From assembly GCF_040839445.1 (NCBI RefSeq), contig NZ_JBDPGJ010000002.1, positions 1,116,001 to 1,180,000 of the forward strand: a stretch of DNA of 64,000 bases, read 5' to 3'. The notes under the pieces are model-generated. The model was not told the origin of the DNA. It did not search any database and saw only the letters and a program-made list of their open reading frames with translations. Positions 16,378 through 24,503 of this stretch are shown piece after piece. Position numbers and translations under genes: made by a program. The stretch is from Aquibium pacificus. GTDB lineage: Bacteria; Pseudomonadota; Alphaproteobacteria; Rhizobiales; Rhizobiaceae. Each line of letters starts with the position of its first letter. Position 1 is the stretch's first letter.

Positions 16378-17577
16378 TCAGGTGCGGCCCGGCACTGGCC
16401 CGACATAGCGGGCGCGCGGACGGATCAGCGTTCCCGTCGCGAGCTGTTCCATCGCATGCGCCACCCAGCCGGCTGTGCGGGCGATAGCGAAAAGCGCCAG
16501 TTCATGCCCGATGGCCAAGCCGAGCGAGCGCATCATCACCGCCAGTGCGAAATCGATGTTGGGATGCAGTCCCGTCGCCTCGGTGATCATCGCGGGTGCA
16601 TCCACGGCCAGCCGCTGCTGGTCGCCAGATTTCGCGAGTTCGGCCAGGAGGTGTTCGGCGCGCGGATCGCCGCGCTCGTACACGGTGTGGCCGAAGCCGG
16701 GCATCGGCTCGCCCAGCGCCACGCGCTCTCGGATGTTCCGCGCCATGTCGCCCTCCGCGAGGTCGGCGACCAAATGGGCGGCGAGCGGTCCGGCGCCGCC
16801 ATGCTTCGGGCCCTTCAGTGCCACGAGGCCGGCGATGGTGGCATCGTAGAGGTTGAGCCCGGTCGAGGCGGCGCAGCGCACGGTGAAGGACGAGGCGTTG
16901 AGCTCGTGGTCGGCCAGAAGCACCAGCGCCCGCCGGAAGAGGTCCTCCGCCTTGCGATCGTCCGGCGTCCAGGCCTGCGCCACTTGGCGGTGCAGCGGGG
17001 CACTCCCAGGCGCGCGCTCGAGGATCGCCGAGGTCACCAGCCGCATGACGCGCGCGCCGACCTGCGCGCGGCCGTCACGCGTCCGGTTGAAGGCGCGCGG
17101 GTCGCCGTCGCCGGCAAGTGACAGGACCGCCACCGCGCGAGCGATGGGGGAGGGCTTCTCGATGGCGCCGGCGACGATGCGCATGGCGCCGCTCAGTTCG
17201 GGCAGGTTGTCGGGCTCGAAGGGATCGATGCTGTCGATGCCCCAGAGCAGCGTCGCCGCCTGCTCCAGCGTGCCCTGTTCCGCCAGCGCTACGGCGGGAA
17301 CGCCCCGGTAGATAGGCCCGGCCTCGGTGATGGTCGAGATCGACGATTCGATCACGGGCATGTCGCTGGCCGGCTCCCGCGCCGTCCCCGATGGCGCGCG
17401 GCGGTTCTTCAGTGCCCGCACGTCGTCGGCCCTGTAGCGCCGGGCGCGCGTGTCCGGCACCGGCTCGGAGCGGATCAACCCCCGACTGACATAGGCGTAG
17501 AGGGTGGCGGGCGAGACACCGAGTTCGCCGGCCGCCTCGCGGGCGTTGAGATAGAGCGGCTCTTCGATTTTTTTCAT
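16378..17577 (-). CDS. Citrate synthase family protein with N-terminal HTH domain
   Basis: This protein of about 399 residues joins a MerR/excisionase-like helix-turn-helix (about 5-55: Leu-Asn-Ala-Arg-Glu-Ala-Ala ... Val-Ser-Pro-Ala-Thr-Leu-Tyr-Ala-Tyr) to a citrate/2-methylcitrate synthase domain. The three catalytic positions look complete: His in Asp-His-Glu-Leu-Asn, His in Gly-Phe-Gly-His-Thr-Val-Tyr, and Asp in Asn-Ile-Asp-Phe. The HTH suggests that it binds DNA, perhaps in response to acyl-CoA or oxaloacetate. It is divergent from a second citrate synthase with a long palindrome between them. No ribosome-binding site is visible; ATG 17586 is an alternative start. Confidence 0.83.
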   Translation of the reverse strand: MKKIEEPLYLNAREAAGELGVSPATLYAYVSRGLIRSEPVPDTRARRYRADDVRALKNRRAPSGTAREPASDMPVIESSISTITEAGPIYRGVPAVALAEQGTLEQAATLLWGIDSIDPFEPDNLPELSGAMRIVAGAIEKPSPIARAVAVLSLAGDGDPRAFNRTRDGRAQVGARVMRLVTSAILERAPGSAPLHRQVAQAWTPDDRKAEDLFRRALVLLADHELNASSFTVRCAASTGLNLYDATIAGLVALKGPKHGGAGPLAAHLVADLAEGDMARNIRERVALGEPMPGFGHTVYERGDPRAEHLLAELAKSGDQQRLAVDAPAMITEATGLHPNIDFALAVMMRSLGLAIGHELALFAIARTAGWVAHAMEQLATGTLIRPRARYVGPVPGRT

Positions 17578-17608
17578 ATTGATCATGCTAATCAAGATTG
17601 ATCAATAT
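17576..17608. promoter_or_regulatory. 10-base palindrome between the divergent citrate synthases
   Basis: ATATTGATCA (17576-17585) and TGATCAATAT (17599-17608) form a perfect 10-base inverted repeat with 13 bases between. It overlaps the start of the HTH-citrate synthase gene and precedes the other synthase gene. This is a likely operator for both genes. The HTH-bearing synthase is the obvious candidate to bind it, but that is inference. Confidence 0.55.
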
Positions 17609-17654
17609 AGAAAGGGTCTCCAATCTCTTCGGCACAGCAAAAGGAGATCCCACC

Positions 17655-18743
17655 ATGACCCTGCACTCGAAAACCCCGATCGGGCTGGACGGCGTCGTCG
17701 CCGCTGCCACGGCGCTGTCGCACGTGGACGGCGAGCGCGGCGAACTCATCATCGCGGGGCAGCGTCTCGGCGAACTGGCACGGTCGGCTTCTTTCGAAGA
17801 GGTGACGACGCGGCTCTGGTCGCTCGCGCATGGCGAGGAGATCGATCCCGATGGGGTGAAGACGGGATTGGGCGTCGCCCGCGAACGCGCCTTCGAGACT
17901 CTGCCGCGCATCCTCGCGGCAAGCGACGGCCTGCCGGTGATCGCAGGATCCCGTGCGGGCGTGGCAGCGCTCGGTCCGGTCGACGGTCTGTCGGATGAAA
18001 CCGCCATCATCGGAGCGATGCCGGTGATCGCGGCCGCACTTGCGAGGCGTGTTAACGGATTGGCGCCGGTGGCTCCCGACCGGTCGCTCGGCCATGCGGC
18101 CGACACGCTGCGCATGCTGCGCGGCGAGGCTCCCACGGAGGCCGAGGCGAAGGCGCTCGATGCCTATCTCGTCACCGTCAGCGACCACGGCATGAACGCC
18201 TCGACCTTCGCGGCGCGGGTCGTCGCGTCCACCAATGCCGACCTCTTCATGGCGGCGACAGCGGGATACTGCGCCCTGACGGGGCCACTGCACGGCGGGG
18301 CGCCGGAGCCCGTGCTCGCCATGCTCGACGCCATCGGATCGCGCGACAACATCGCCGGATGGATCGACGCCGCGCTTGCCCGCGGCGAGCGGCTGATGGG
18401 CTTCGGCCATCGCATCTATCGCGTGCGCGATCCCCGTGCGGACGTGCTGAGGACGGCGGTCGGCCTGCTCGGCGGGCGCGGCGTCGATCTCGGCTTCGCG
18501 GCCGAAGTCGAGGCCTATGCCCGCGTCGCGCTGGCGAAGGCCAAGCCCGACCGGCCGCTCGATACCAATGTCGAGTTCTACACTGCGATCCTGCTCGATG
18601 CCCTGCGCATCCCCCGCGCCGCCTTCACCCCCATCTTCGCGACCGGCAGGGCGGCCGGGTGGACCGCGCACGCGCGCGAACAGCAGCGGACGGGTCGCCT
18701 GTTGCGGCCGGCCTCGCTCTACACGGGCGTGGCCCCGGGATAG
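17655..18743 (+). CDS. Citrate synthase/2-methylcitrate synthase paralogue
   Basis: This 362-residue citrate synthase-fold enzyme condenses an acyl-CoA with oxaloacetate. His in Ser-Asp-His-Gly-Met-Asn, His in Pro-Leu-His-Gly-Gly and His in Gly-Phe-Gly-His-Arg-Ile-Tyr are present. The catalytic Asp position reads Asn-Val-Glu-Phe, a Glu, as I recall for the CitA-type group. AAGGAG lies eight bases before the ATG. It is about 100 residues shorter than the main type II citrate synthases, so it is probably an accessory enzyme. It is divergent from, and probably co-regulated with, the HTH-bearing synthase. Confidence 0.85.
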   Translation: MTLHSKTPIGLDGVVAAATALSHVDGERGELIIAGQRLGELARSASFEEVTTRLWSLAHGEEIDPDGVKTGLGVARERAFETLPRILAASDGLPVIAGSRAGVAALGPVDGLSDETAIIGAMPVIAAALARRVNGLAPVAPDRSLGHAADTLRMLRGEAPTEAEAKALDAYLVTVSDHGMNASTFAARVVASTNADLFMAATAGYCALTGPLHGGAPEPVLAMLDAIGSRDNIAGWIDAALARGERLMGFGHRIYRVRDPRADVLRTAVGLLGGRGVDLGFAAEVEAYARVALAKAKPDRPLDTNVEFYTAILLDALRIPRAAFTPIFATGRAAGWTAHAREQQRTGRLLRPASLYTGVAPG

Positions 18744-18767
18744 GTTGAGCGGCCGATCCGATTCCGG

Positions 18768-19316
18768 CTAGGTCCGTGGCCGTACCGGGCCCTGGCCGTC
18801 CCATCCGCGCGCGGCCTCGCGGAATCCGGCGAACATCTTGGCGGTCGCCGGCAGAAACTCGATTACCTCGATCATTGCCGGCAACGCGCCTTTCGTATCG
18901 AAGTATCCTACCCGCGCTCCGTTTGCGACTTCGGCTTCGTAAGCCAGTTCGAAACCGGCCGAAGCATAGTGTTCGAGCGCGGCTCCATAGTCCTCCGCGG
19001 CCATGCCGAAATGGTGCAGTCCCGGTCCGGTACGGTCGAGTATCTCGCGGTAGACGGACGGCGTATCGTCGAGTTGCTGGATCAGTTCGAACTGCATGTC
19101 CCCGGCGTAACCCATGGCGATCGCCAGCGCGGTACTCGTCGGCTTTCCCCGATAGCTCTGACGGGGGAAGACGCCGCGCTCTCGCAGGAACCATGGGCCG
19201 ACGCCCAGGCGGCGCGTCATCTCCTTCATCGTGGAATGAATGTCGAGCGTGACGAAGGCCGTCTGGACGAGGCGGCCGGCGGAAGCCACGGGGCTGAACG
19301 ATCCTGCGGGATCCAT
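18768..19316 (-). CDS. VOC family (glyoxalase-like) protein
   Basis: This 182-residue protein has the vicinal-oxygen-chelate fold, with two beta-alpha-beta-beta-beta units (about 15-95 and 100-165). Gly-Leu-His-His-Phe-Gly supplies a probable metal-binding His, and a Glu in Met-Ile-Glu-Val-Ile another. Members include glyoxalase I, dioxygenases and epimerases, so the substrate is open. The ATG at 19316 follows GGGGGAG. It lies 124 bases downstream of the aminotransferase gene on the same strand and is probably in the same operon. Confidence 0.75.
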   Translation of the reverse strand: MDPAGSFSPVASAGRLVQTAFVTLDIHSTMKEMTRRLGVGPWFLRERGVFPRQSYRGKPTSTALAIAMGYAGDMQFELIQQLDDTPSVYREILDRTGPGLHHFGMAAEDYGAALEHYASAGFELAYEAEVANGARVGYFDTKGALPAMIEVIEFLPATAKMFAGFREAARGWDGQGPVRPRT

Positions 19317-19440
19317 GAGCAACTCCCCCAATATCAAGCGGCACGAACTCGATAAAAGCGGTTGCGGACCTCCGCAAGCCTCTTGCTCAGTCGTTGCACA
19401 TTTGGTCGCGTCCTGGCTGCGCACGACGCCCGCCGCAACG

Positions 19441-20865
19441 TCAGCCCTGCCAGACGCCTTCGGCGCGCAGTTCATCCATCGTGCGCGATATTCCCTCGTG
19501 GAGGATGGCGACCATGTGGTCGACCTGCTCGCGCGTGATCGTGAGCGGTGGCGACATCACACACATGTTGATCAGCGGCCGCACCAAGAGGCCGAGTTCG
19601 TGGCAATGCCGGTCGATGCGCTTGCCGACGTCGTTGTCGAGTGCCAGCGGGTTGCGGCTCTCGCGGTCGGCCACGCATTCCACGCAGGCCATCAGGCCGG
19701 CGCCGCGCACCTCGCCCACCAGCGGCAGGTCCTCCAGCGTCTTCAGGCGCTCCTGGAAGTACGGCCCGACCTGCCGCGCGTGCTCCAGGATGCCGCCTTC
19801 CAGCAGGTCGAGGTTCTTCAGCCCCACGGCGCAGCCGATCGGGTGGCTCGAATAGGTATAGCCGTGGCCGAACATGGCCGCGGCATGGTTGGACTTGCGC
19901 AGCACCTCGGTCAGGCGCGACGAGATCATCACCCCGCCGAGCGGGAAATAGCCCGACGTGACGCCCTTGGCGAAGGTGATCATGTCAGGTTCGATCCCGA
20001 ACACCTTCTCCGACGCAAAGACTTCGCCGAGCCGGCCGAAGGCGGTCACGACCTCGTCGGAGATGTAGAGGATGTCGTTCTCGCGGCAGATTTCGCGGAT
20101 GCGCGGGAGATAGCCGGGCGGCGGAACGATGACGCCGCCGGAGGCCTGCACCGGCTCTCCGACGAAGGCGCCTATCCTGTCGGCGCCGCGACTAGTGACG
20201 GTTTCGCGGAACTCGTCGACCAGGAAGTCCGTGAAGCCTTCGATGCTCATCCCCGCCGGCCGGCGGAACGGGTTCGGGCAGGTCAGCTTGATCACCAGGT
20301 CGTCGGCGCCGTCCATCCAGTCGCGGTCGCGCGGGCGGCCGTTCAGCGACGCCGAAAGATAGGTGGAGCCGTGGTAGGCGCCGCCGCGCGAGATGATCAG
20401 CTTCTTCTCCGGCCGGCCGCGCACGTTGTTGAAAAACTGCATGAAGCGCAGCGCGGTCTCGACCGCCGACGACCCGCCGGTAGTGAAGAAGACGTGGTCG
20501 AGATCGCCGGGCGCGTGGGCTGCCAGCCGTTCGGCGAGCTCCGCCGACGGATCGCTCATCGTGTACCAGGGTGTGTTGTAGGAGAGCGTCATCGCCTGAT
20601 CGTACATGACGCGCGCGAGTTCCTCGCGGCGGTGGCCGACGTTCACGCACCACATGCCGGCCGGTCCGTCGATCAGCCGCCGTCCTTCGCCGTCTGTTAT
20701 GTAGATGCCGTCGCCGCTGCCGATCGGCGTGCGCGCCTCGTTGCCGATGGAACCCGCATAGGGCCAGGGCTGGATCAGATGTCGCTCGGCGCTTCGCTTC
20801 AGCCCGTCGCGATGCTCGGAAGCGGCATCGCCGCGCCTGAATTCTGCCTTCTCGACGGCCGCCAT
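19441..20865 (-). CDS. Class III (omega) aminotransferase, PLP-dependent
   Basis: This 474-residue enzyme belongs to the class III aminotransferases that use amines, polyamines or beta-amino acids with pyruvate or 2-oxoglutarate. Features are Gly-Gly-Ser-Ser-Ala-Val-Glu for phosphate binding, Tyr-His-Gly-Ser-Thr, the Asp in Ile-Ser-Asp-Glu-Val-Val and the Schiff-base Lys in Phe-Ala-Lys-Gly-Val-Thr-Ser-Gly-Tyr. The ATG at 20865 follows GAGGTAAGG. It is divergent from a PotBCA-type transporter, with a shared palindromic promoter region. That suggests it deaminates the imported amine, perhaps a polyamine. Confidence 0.88.
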   Translation of the reverse strand: MAAVEKAEFRRGDAASEHRDGLKRSAERHLIQPWPYAGSIGNEARTPIGSGDGIYITDGEGRRLIDGPAGMWCVNVGHRREELARVMYDQAMTLSYNTPWYTMSDPSAELAERLAAHAPGDLDHVFFTTGGSSAVETALRFMQFFNNVRGRPEKKLIISRGGAYHGSTYLSASLNGRPRDRDWMDGADDLVIKLTCPNPFRRPAGMSIEGFTDFLVDEFRETVTSRGADRIGAFVGEPVQASGGVIVPPPGYLPRIREICRENDILYISDEVVTAFGRLGEVFASEKVFGIEPDMITFAKGVTSGYFPLGGVMISSRLTEVLRKSNHAAAMFGHGYTYSSHPIGCAVGLKNLDLLEGGILEHARQVGPYFQERLKTLEDLPLVGEVRGAGLMACVECVADRESRNPLALDNDVGKRIDRHCHELGLLVRPLINMCVMSPPLTITREQVDHMVAILHEGISRTMDELRAEGVWQG

Positions 20866-20945
20866 TTCCTTACCTCGATGATCTCTTGCCGTCCCGGCCA
20901 AGATGCACGCCGCAAATCACCGGAAAACCGACGGAAATCCGGCAC

Positions 20946-20971
20946 ATATTGAATATCCGTTCAATCAATAT
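20946..20971. promoter_or_regulatory. BetI/TetR-like nested palindrome in a divergent promoter
   Basis: ATTGAA (20948-20953) and TTCAAT (20960-20965) form an inverted repeat, enclosed by ATATTGA (20946-20952) and TCAATAT (20965-20971). The pattern resembles BetI-type operators and the palindrome before the Rieske gene. It lies about 80 bases before the aminotransferase start and about 150 before the transporter start, so it could control both. Confidence 0.5.
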
Positions 20972-21117
20972 CGCAGAAATAGCGCTTGATTTCAATCCGC
21001 GGATGCGCTCTTGATTGCCGAATGCGCGGTGGCAGGGGAACCGCGTGTCTCGCGACCGGGGAGACAAGTGACGCCGAGTCCCTCGCCCACACAAATCATC
21101 GCGCCCGGAGAGCCGCA

Positions 21118-22038
21118 TTGACGACGGCCGCGGAAGGCGCGGGCGGACTCGCCGCCGGGAGGGCGCCGCGCCGCGGCTCCTTCCTGCGATCGGAGGAAGC
21201 CCGGGGCTTCGCCCTGATCAGTCCGACCTTCCTGTTCGCGCTCGCCATGCTGGCTGCGCCCATCCTCGTCATCGTCGCGCATTCCTTCTGGACGCAGGAT
21301 TATCTCACGATCGACCGGACCTTCACGCTCGAGAACTACCGGATCGCGCTGACGGAGCCAATCTACCGCGATCTTCTCGGGCGCTCGCTGGTCCTGTCCT
21401 TCACGGTGAGCACGCTCACCGTGCTGCTCGCCTATCCGGTCGCCTACTACATCTCCTTCCACGGCGGGCGGCACAAGGCGCTGCTGCTCTTCCTCGTCAC
21501 CATCCCGGCCTGGACGAGCTACCTTTTGCGCGTCATGTCCTGGAAGGTCATCCTCGGCTACAACGGCGTGCTCAATTCGGCACTGCTTGGCGTCGGCGTC
21601 ATCGACGAGCCCTCCACGGCCTTTCTCTACAACACCAACGCGGTGCTGATCGCGCTCACCCATGCCTGGGCGGTGTTCGCCATCCTGCCGATCTACGTCT
21701 CCCTGGAGAAAGTCGACCGGACCCTGCTCGAAGCCGCAACCGACCTCGGCGACGGACCGGTCCGCCGCTTCCTGCGCGTGACGCTGCCGCTGACGATGCC
21801 GGGCATCATTGCGGCGCTGATCATCGTGATGATCCCGACGGTCGGCGACTACGTCACGCCGCGCCTCGTCGGCGGCAAGGACGGCGTCATGATCGCCAAT
21901 GCGATCGAGGTGCAGTTCAAGAAGGGGGCGAACTGGCCGCTCGGCTCCGCGCTGTCGGTGACCACGATGGTCGTCATCACTCTCATGGCGGGCGCCTGCG
22001 TAGCGGTGCTGCGCTGGGCCGCGAGGCGGATCCGATGA
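21118..22038 (+). CDS. ABC transporter permease, PotB-like
   Basis: This 306-residue inner-membrane protein with six predicted membrane segments is one half of the channel of a polyamine/opine-type (PotB/PotH) importer. The EAA loop reads Glu-Ala-Ala-Thr-Asp-Leu-Gly-Asp-Gly. The only start with a good ribosome-binding site (CCGGAGAG) is TTG at 21118, just before the basic N terminus. It overlaps the second permease gene by four bases. No substrate-binding protein gene is found beside it. Confidence 0.85.
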   Translation: MTTAAEGAGGLAAGRAPRRGSFLRSEEARGFALISPTFLFALAMLAAPILVIVAHSFWTQDYLTIDRTFTLENYRIALTEPIYRDLLGRSLVLSFTVSTLTVLLAYPVAYYISFHGGRHKALLLFLVTIPAWTSYLLRVMSWKVILGYNGVLNSALLGVGVIDEPSTAFLYNTNAVLIALTHAWAVFAILPIYVSLEKVDRTLLEAATDLGDGPVRRFLRVTLPLTMPGIIAALIIVMIPTVGDYVTPRLVGGKDGVMIANAIEVQFKKGANWPLGSALSVTTMVVITLMAGACVAVLRWAARRIR

Positions 22039-22859
22039 GGGCAGGGCGGATCTTCGGCGGAGCGAACGGGCTCAGGCTCTACGCGGCACTCTACGTCGCC
22101 TTCCTCTATCTGCCGGTCCTCCTGCTTCCGCTATTTTCGGTCAACGATTCCGCCGTTCCGAACTTCCCGCTCACGGGCTTCACGTGGAAATGGTACGAGA
22201 GCCTCGCCGATACGCCCGTGCTGCTCGACGCGGCCTGGAACAGCGCCATGGTCGGAACCGCCGCAGCCGTCATCGCCACCCTGCTCGGCATCTGCGCCGC
22301 CCGCGCGATGACGCGCTACCGTTTCCGCGGCCAGAAGGCGATGAGCGGCCTCATCATGGCGCCGCTGGTGCTGCCGGAGATCATCATCGCGGTAGCGCTG
22401 CTGGTCGTGCTTTTGCGCCTCGGCCTCGAACTCTCGCTCCTGTCGGTGGTGCTCGGACATGTGCTGATCTGCGTTCCCTATTCGGTGACGGTGCTCATTG
22501 CCGGCTTCGAGGGCTTCGACCGTAGCCTGGAGGAAGCCTCGACCGACCTCGGCGAGACGGCGTTCGGGACCTTCCGGCGCGTGACGCTGCCGATGGTGGC
22601 CCCTGCCATCGTCTCCAGCCTGCTCGTCTCCTTCACCATCTCGCTTGACGAATTCATCCTCGCCTTCTTCCTGACCGGCACGGATTCCACGCTGCCGGTC
22701 TACATCTGGGGACAGTTGCGCTTCGCAGCGCGCCTTCCCACCGTACTGGCGCTCGGCACGGTCATGCTGGTTGCCTCCTTCATCCTTCTCACCATCGCCG
22801 AAATCTTCCGCCGGCGCAGCGCGCGCCGTACCCAAGTCGAGGGAGGCCTGTTTGCCTGA
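22035..22859 (+). CDS. ABC transporter permease, PotC-like
   Basis: This 274-residue permease with six membrane segments is the second channel subunit (PotC/PotI type). The EAA motif appears as Glu-Glu-Ala-Ser-Thr-Asp-Leu-Gly-Glu. The ATG overlaps the upstream permease stop by four bases and its own end overlaps the ATPase gene, so the three proteins are made from one coupled message. Ser-Leu-Asp-Glu-Phe near the C-terminal part is typical of PotC proteins. Confidence 0.87.
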   Translation: MRAGRIFGGANGLRLYAALYVAFLYLPVLLLPLFSVNDSAVPNFPLTGFTWKWYESLADTPVLLDAAWNSAMVGTAAAVIATLLGICAARAMTRYRFRGQKAMSGLIMAPLVLPEIIIAVALLVVLLRLGLELSLLSVVLGHVLICVPYSVTVLIAGFEGFDRSLEEASTDLGETAFGTFRRVTLPMVAPAIVSSLLVSFTISLDEFILAFFLTGTDSTLPVYIWGQLRFAARLPTVLALGTVMLVASFILLTIAEIFRRRSARRTQVEGGLFA

Positions 22860-23940
22860 ACGGCCGATGATCGACGTCGATCACGTCACCAAGACCTACG
22901 GCAATTTTAACGCCCTCGACGACGCCTCGCTCGCCATCCACGCCGGCGAGTTCTTCTCGCTGCTCGGGCCGTCCGGCTGCGGCAAGACCACGCTGCTGCG
23001 GATGATCGGCGGTTTCGATTCCCCCACGCGCGGGTCGATTGCGATCGACGGCCAGCCGATGGACGGAATCCCCGCCAACCGGCGCCCCACCAACATGGTG
23101 TTCCAAAGCTATGCCATCTTCCCGCATCTCAACGTCGAGCAGAATGTCGGCTACGGCTTGAAGCGGCTGAGGCTCGATGCCGCCGAGGAGAAGCGCCGGG
23201 TGGGCGAGGCGCTGGCGCAGGTTTCGCTCGCTGGATACGGCAAGCGCGCCGCGCACGAGCTTTCGGGCGGCCAGCGGCAACGCGTGGCGCTCGCCCGCGC
23301 GCTGGTCATGCGCCCCAAGGTTCTGCTTCTCGACGAGCCGCTTTCGGCGCTGGACAAGAAGCTGCGCGAGCAGATGCAGGTGGAGCTCAGGAGCCTCCAG
23401 AAGGCGGTCGGCATCACCTTCGTCCTGGTCACCCACGACCAGTACGAGGCGCTCGCCATGTCAGACCGCATCGCCGTGATGTTCGGCGGCAGGATCGCCC
23501 AGACGGCGACGCCGAAGGAGATCTACCAGAGGCCGGTGAACCGCCAGGTTGCCGATTTCCTCGGCGGCATGAACTTCATCAAGGCCGAGATCGTCGGTGA
23601 GAACGGCAAGTCTATCGTCGTGGAAACGCAGAGCTTCGGCCGCATCACGACGGACCGGCCGGCCCAATGGGCGCCGAACGGCAATGCCGCCACTGTCGGC
23701 ATCAGACCCGAGCGGCTGCGCGTCCTATGGGACGGCGAGACCGCCGCGCGCGAACTCGCCGGAAAGGTGGTCGACCGACATTATTTCGGCGAGATCACCC
23801 ATCTCGTGGTCGAGATTCCGGGCATGGAAATGCCCCTTTCGGTGACCGAGACCAACGATTTCGGCGCCGACGACATTCCCGTCGGGGCCGATATCCGGCT
23901 CGCCTACGATCCCGACGCGCTGGTGGCGATGGCCGATTGA
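22852..23940 (+). CDS. ABC transporter ATP-binding protein, PotA-like
   Basis: This 362-residue ATPase powers the PotBC-like importer. Walker A is Gly-Pro-Ser-Gly-Cys-Gly-Lys-Thr, followed by a Q-loop, the signature Leu-Ser-Gly-Gly-Gln-Arg-Gln and Walker B Leu-Leu-Leu-Asp-Glu-Pro. A C-terminal TOBE region begins around residue 275. GGGAGG five bases before TTG 22852 supports that start; ATG 22867 would lose only five residues. A terminator hairpin follows at 24055-24089. Confidence 0.87.
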   Translation: MPERPMIDVDHVTKTYGNFNALDDASLAIHAGEFFSLLGPSGCGKTTLLRMIGGFDSPTRGSIAIDGQPMDGIPANRRPTNMVFQSYAIFPHLNVEQNVGYGLKRLRLDAAEEKRRVGEALAQVSLAGYGKRAAHELSGGQRQRVALARALVMRPKVLLLDEPLSALDKKLREQMQVELRSLQKAVGITFVLVTHDQYEALAMSDRIAVMFGGRIAQTATPKEIYQRPVNRQVADFLGGMNFIKAEIVGENGKSIVVETQSFGRITTDRPAQWAPNGNAATVGIRPERLRVLWDGETAARELAGKVVDRHYFGEITHLVVEIPGMEMPLSVTETNDFGADDIPVGADIRLAYDPDALVAMAD

Positions 23941-24054
23941 CGGGCTGGTGCGACGCGCTCGAAAAGTGTGATCGCCGACCCGCGCGACACACTGCTGTTA
24001 CCTTACTTTAGGAGATTGCGGTCGACGCGTTTCATGCCCCCGCGTCGAACCCTC

Positions 24055-24089
24055 GGCCCGGCTGCTTCGGCAGTCGGGTCTTGTTTTTT
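24055..24089 (+). terminator. Rho-independent terminator after the PotABC-like operon
   Basis: A nine-pair stem (24057-24065 with 24070-24078, one G-U pair) closes a TTCG tetraloop and is followed by TCTTGTTTTTT. This marks the end of the transporter transcript, about 115 bases after the ATPase stop. Confidence 0.65.
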
Positions 24090-24111
24090 CAAGCCCGTTT
24101 GCCGCGAGCGA

Positions 24112-24501
24112 TCAAATGGCGCCCGCCGCATCCTCGATCATGCTGACATGCGCCGCCGCGACCTTCCAGCCGTCGGCCGTCCGGATCCAGGTCTGCATCT
24201 GCCGCCCCACCTGTCCGGGAAAGTCGTCGCGCCGGAACAGCGTCGAGGCGATTGCCAGGTCGTGCCCGTAGGTGGTGATGAGCGTGCGGGAGAGCGTACG
24301 CGTGAAGGGCGACTGGACCGAGCGGAAGCGCCGGATCTCCTCGATCCCGTACTGAATTTCCGCAACGCCATACCGGACCGTGGCATCCGAGTGCAGGAAC
24401 ATGGCATCCAGCGTTGCGGCGTCGTTTTCCAGCAGCGCGGTCTCGTAGGCATGAAACACCGCCGTCACCTGCGCCAGCGTCTCGGGATCGTCGACCACCA
24501 T
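24112..24501 (-). CDS. AtzH/HpxZ-like protein (DUF3225, NTF2-like fold)
   Basis: This 129-residue protein has the small NTF2-like fold of the AtzH/HpxZ family: an N-terminal helix pair (Phe-His-Ala-Tyr-Glu-Thr-Ala-Leu-Leu), Ser-Asp-Ala-Thr-Val-Arg-Tyr-Gly, and a C-terminal Trp-Lys-Val-Ala-Ala-Ala-His-Val-Ser. AtzH-type proteins occur with AtzE/AtzF in cyanuric-acid and ureide degradation and are thought to handle carboxylated urea intermediates. It starts two bases after the stop of the upstream gene. Its place at the end of the biuret island fits such a role; the exact reaction is inferred. Confidence 0.72.
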   Translation of the reverse strand: MVVDDPETLAQVTAVFHAYETALLENDAATLDAMFLHSDATVRYGVAEIQYGIEEIRRFRSVQSPFTRTLSRTLITTYGHDLAIASTLFRRDDFPGQVGRQMQTWIRTADGWKVAAAHVSMIEDAAGAI

Positions 24502-24503
24502 CC

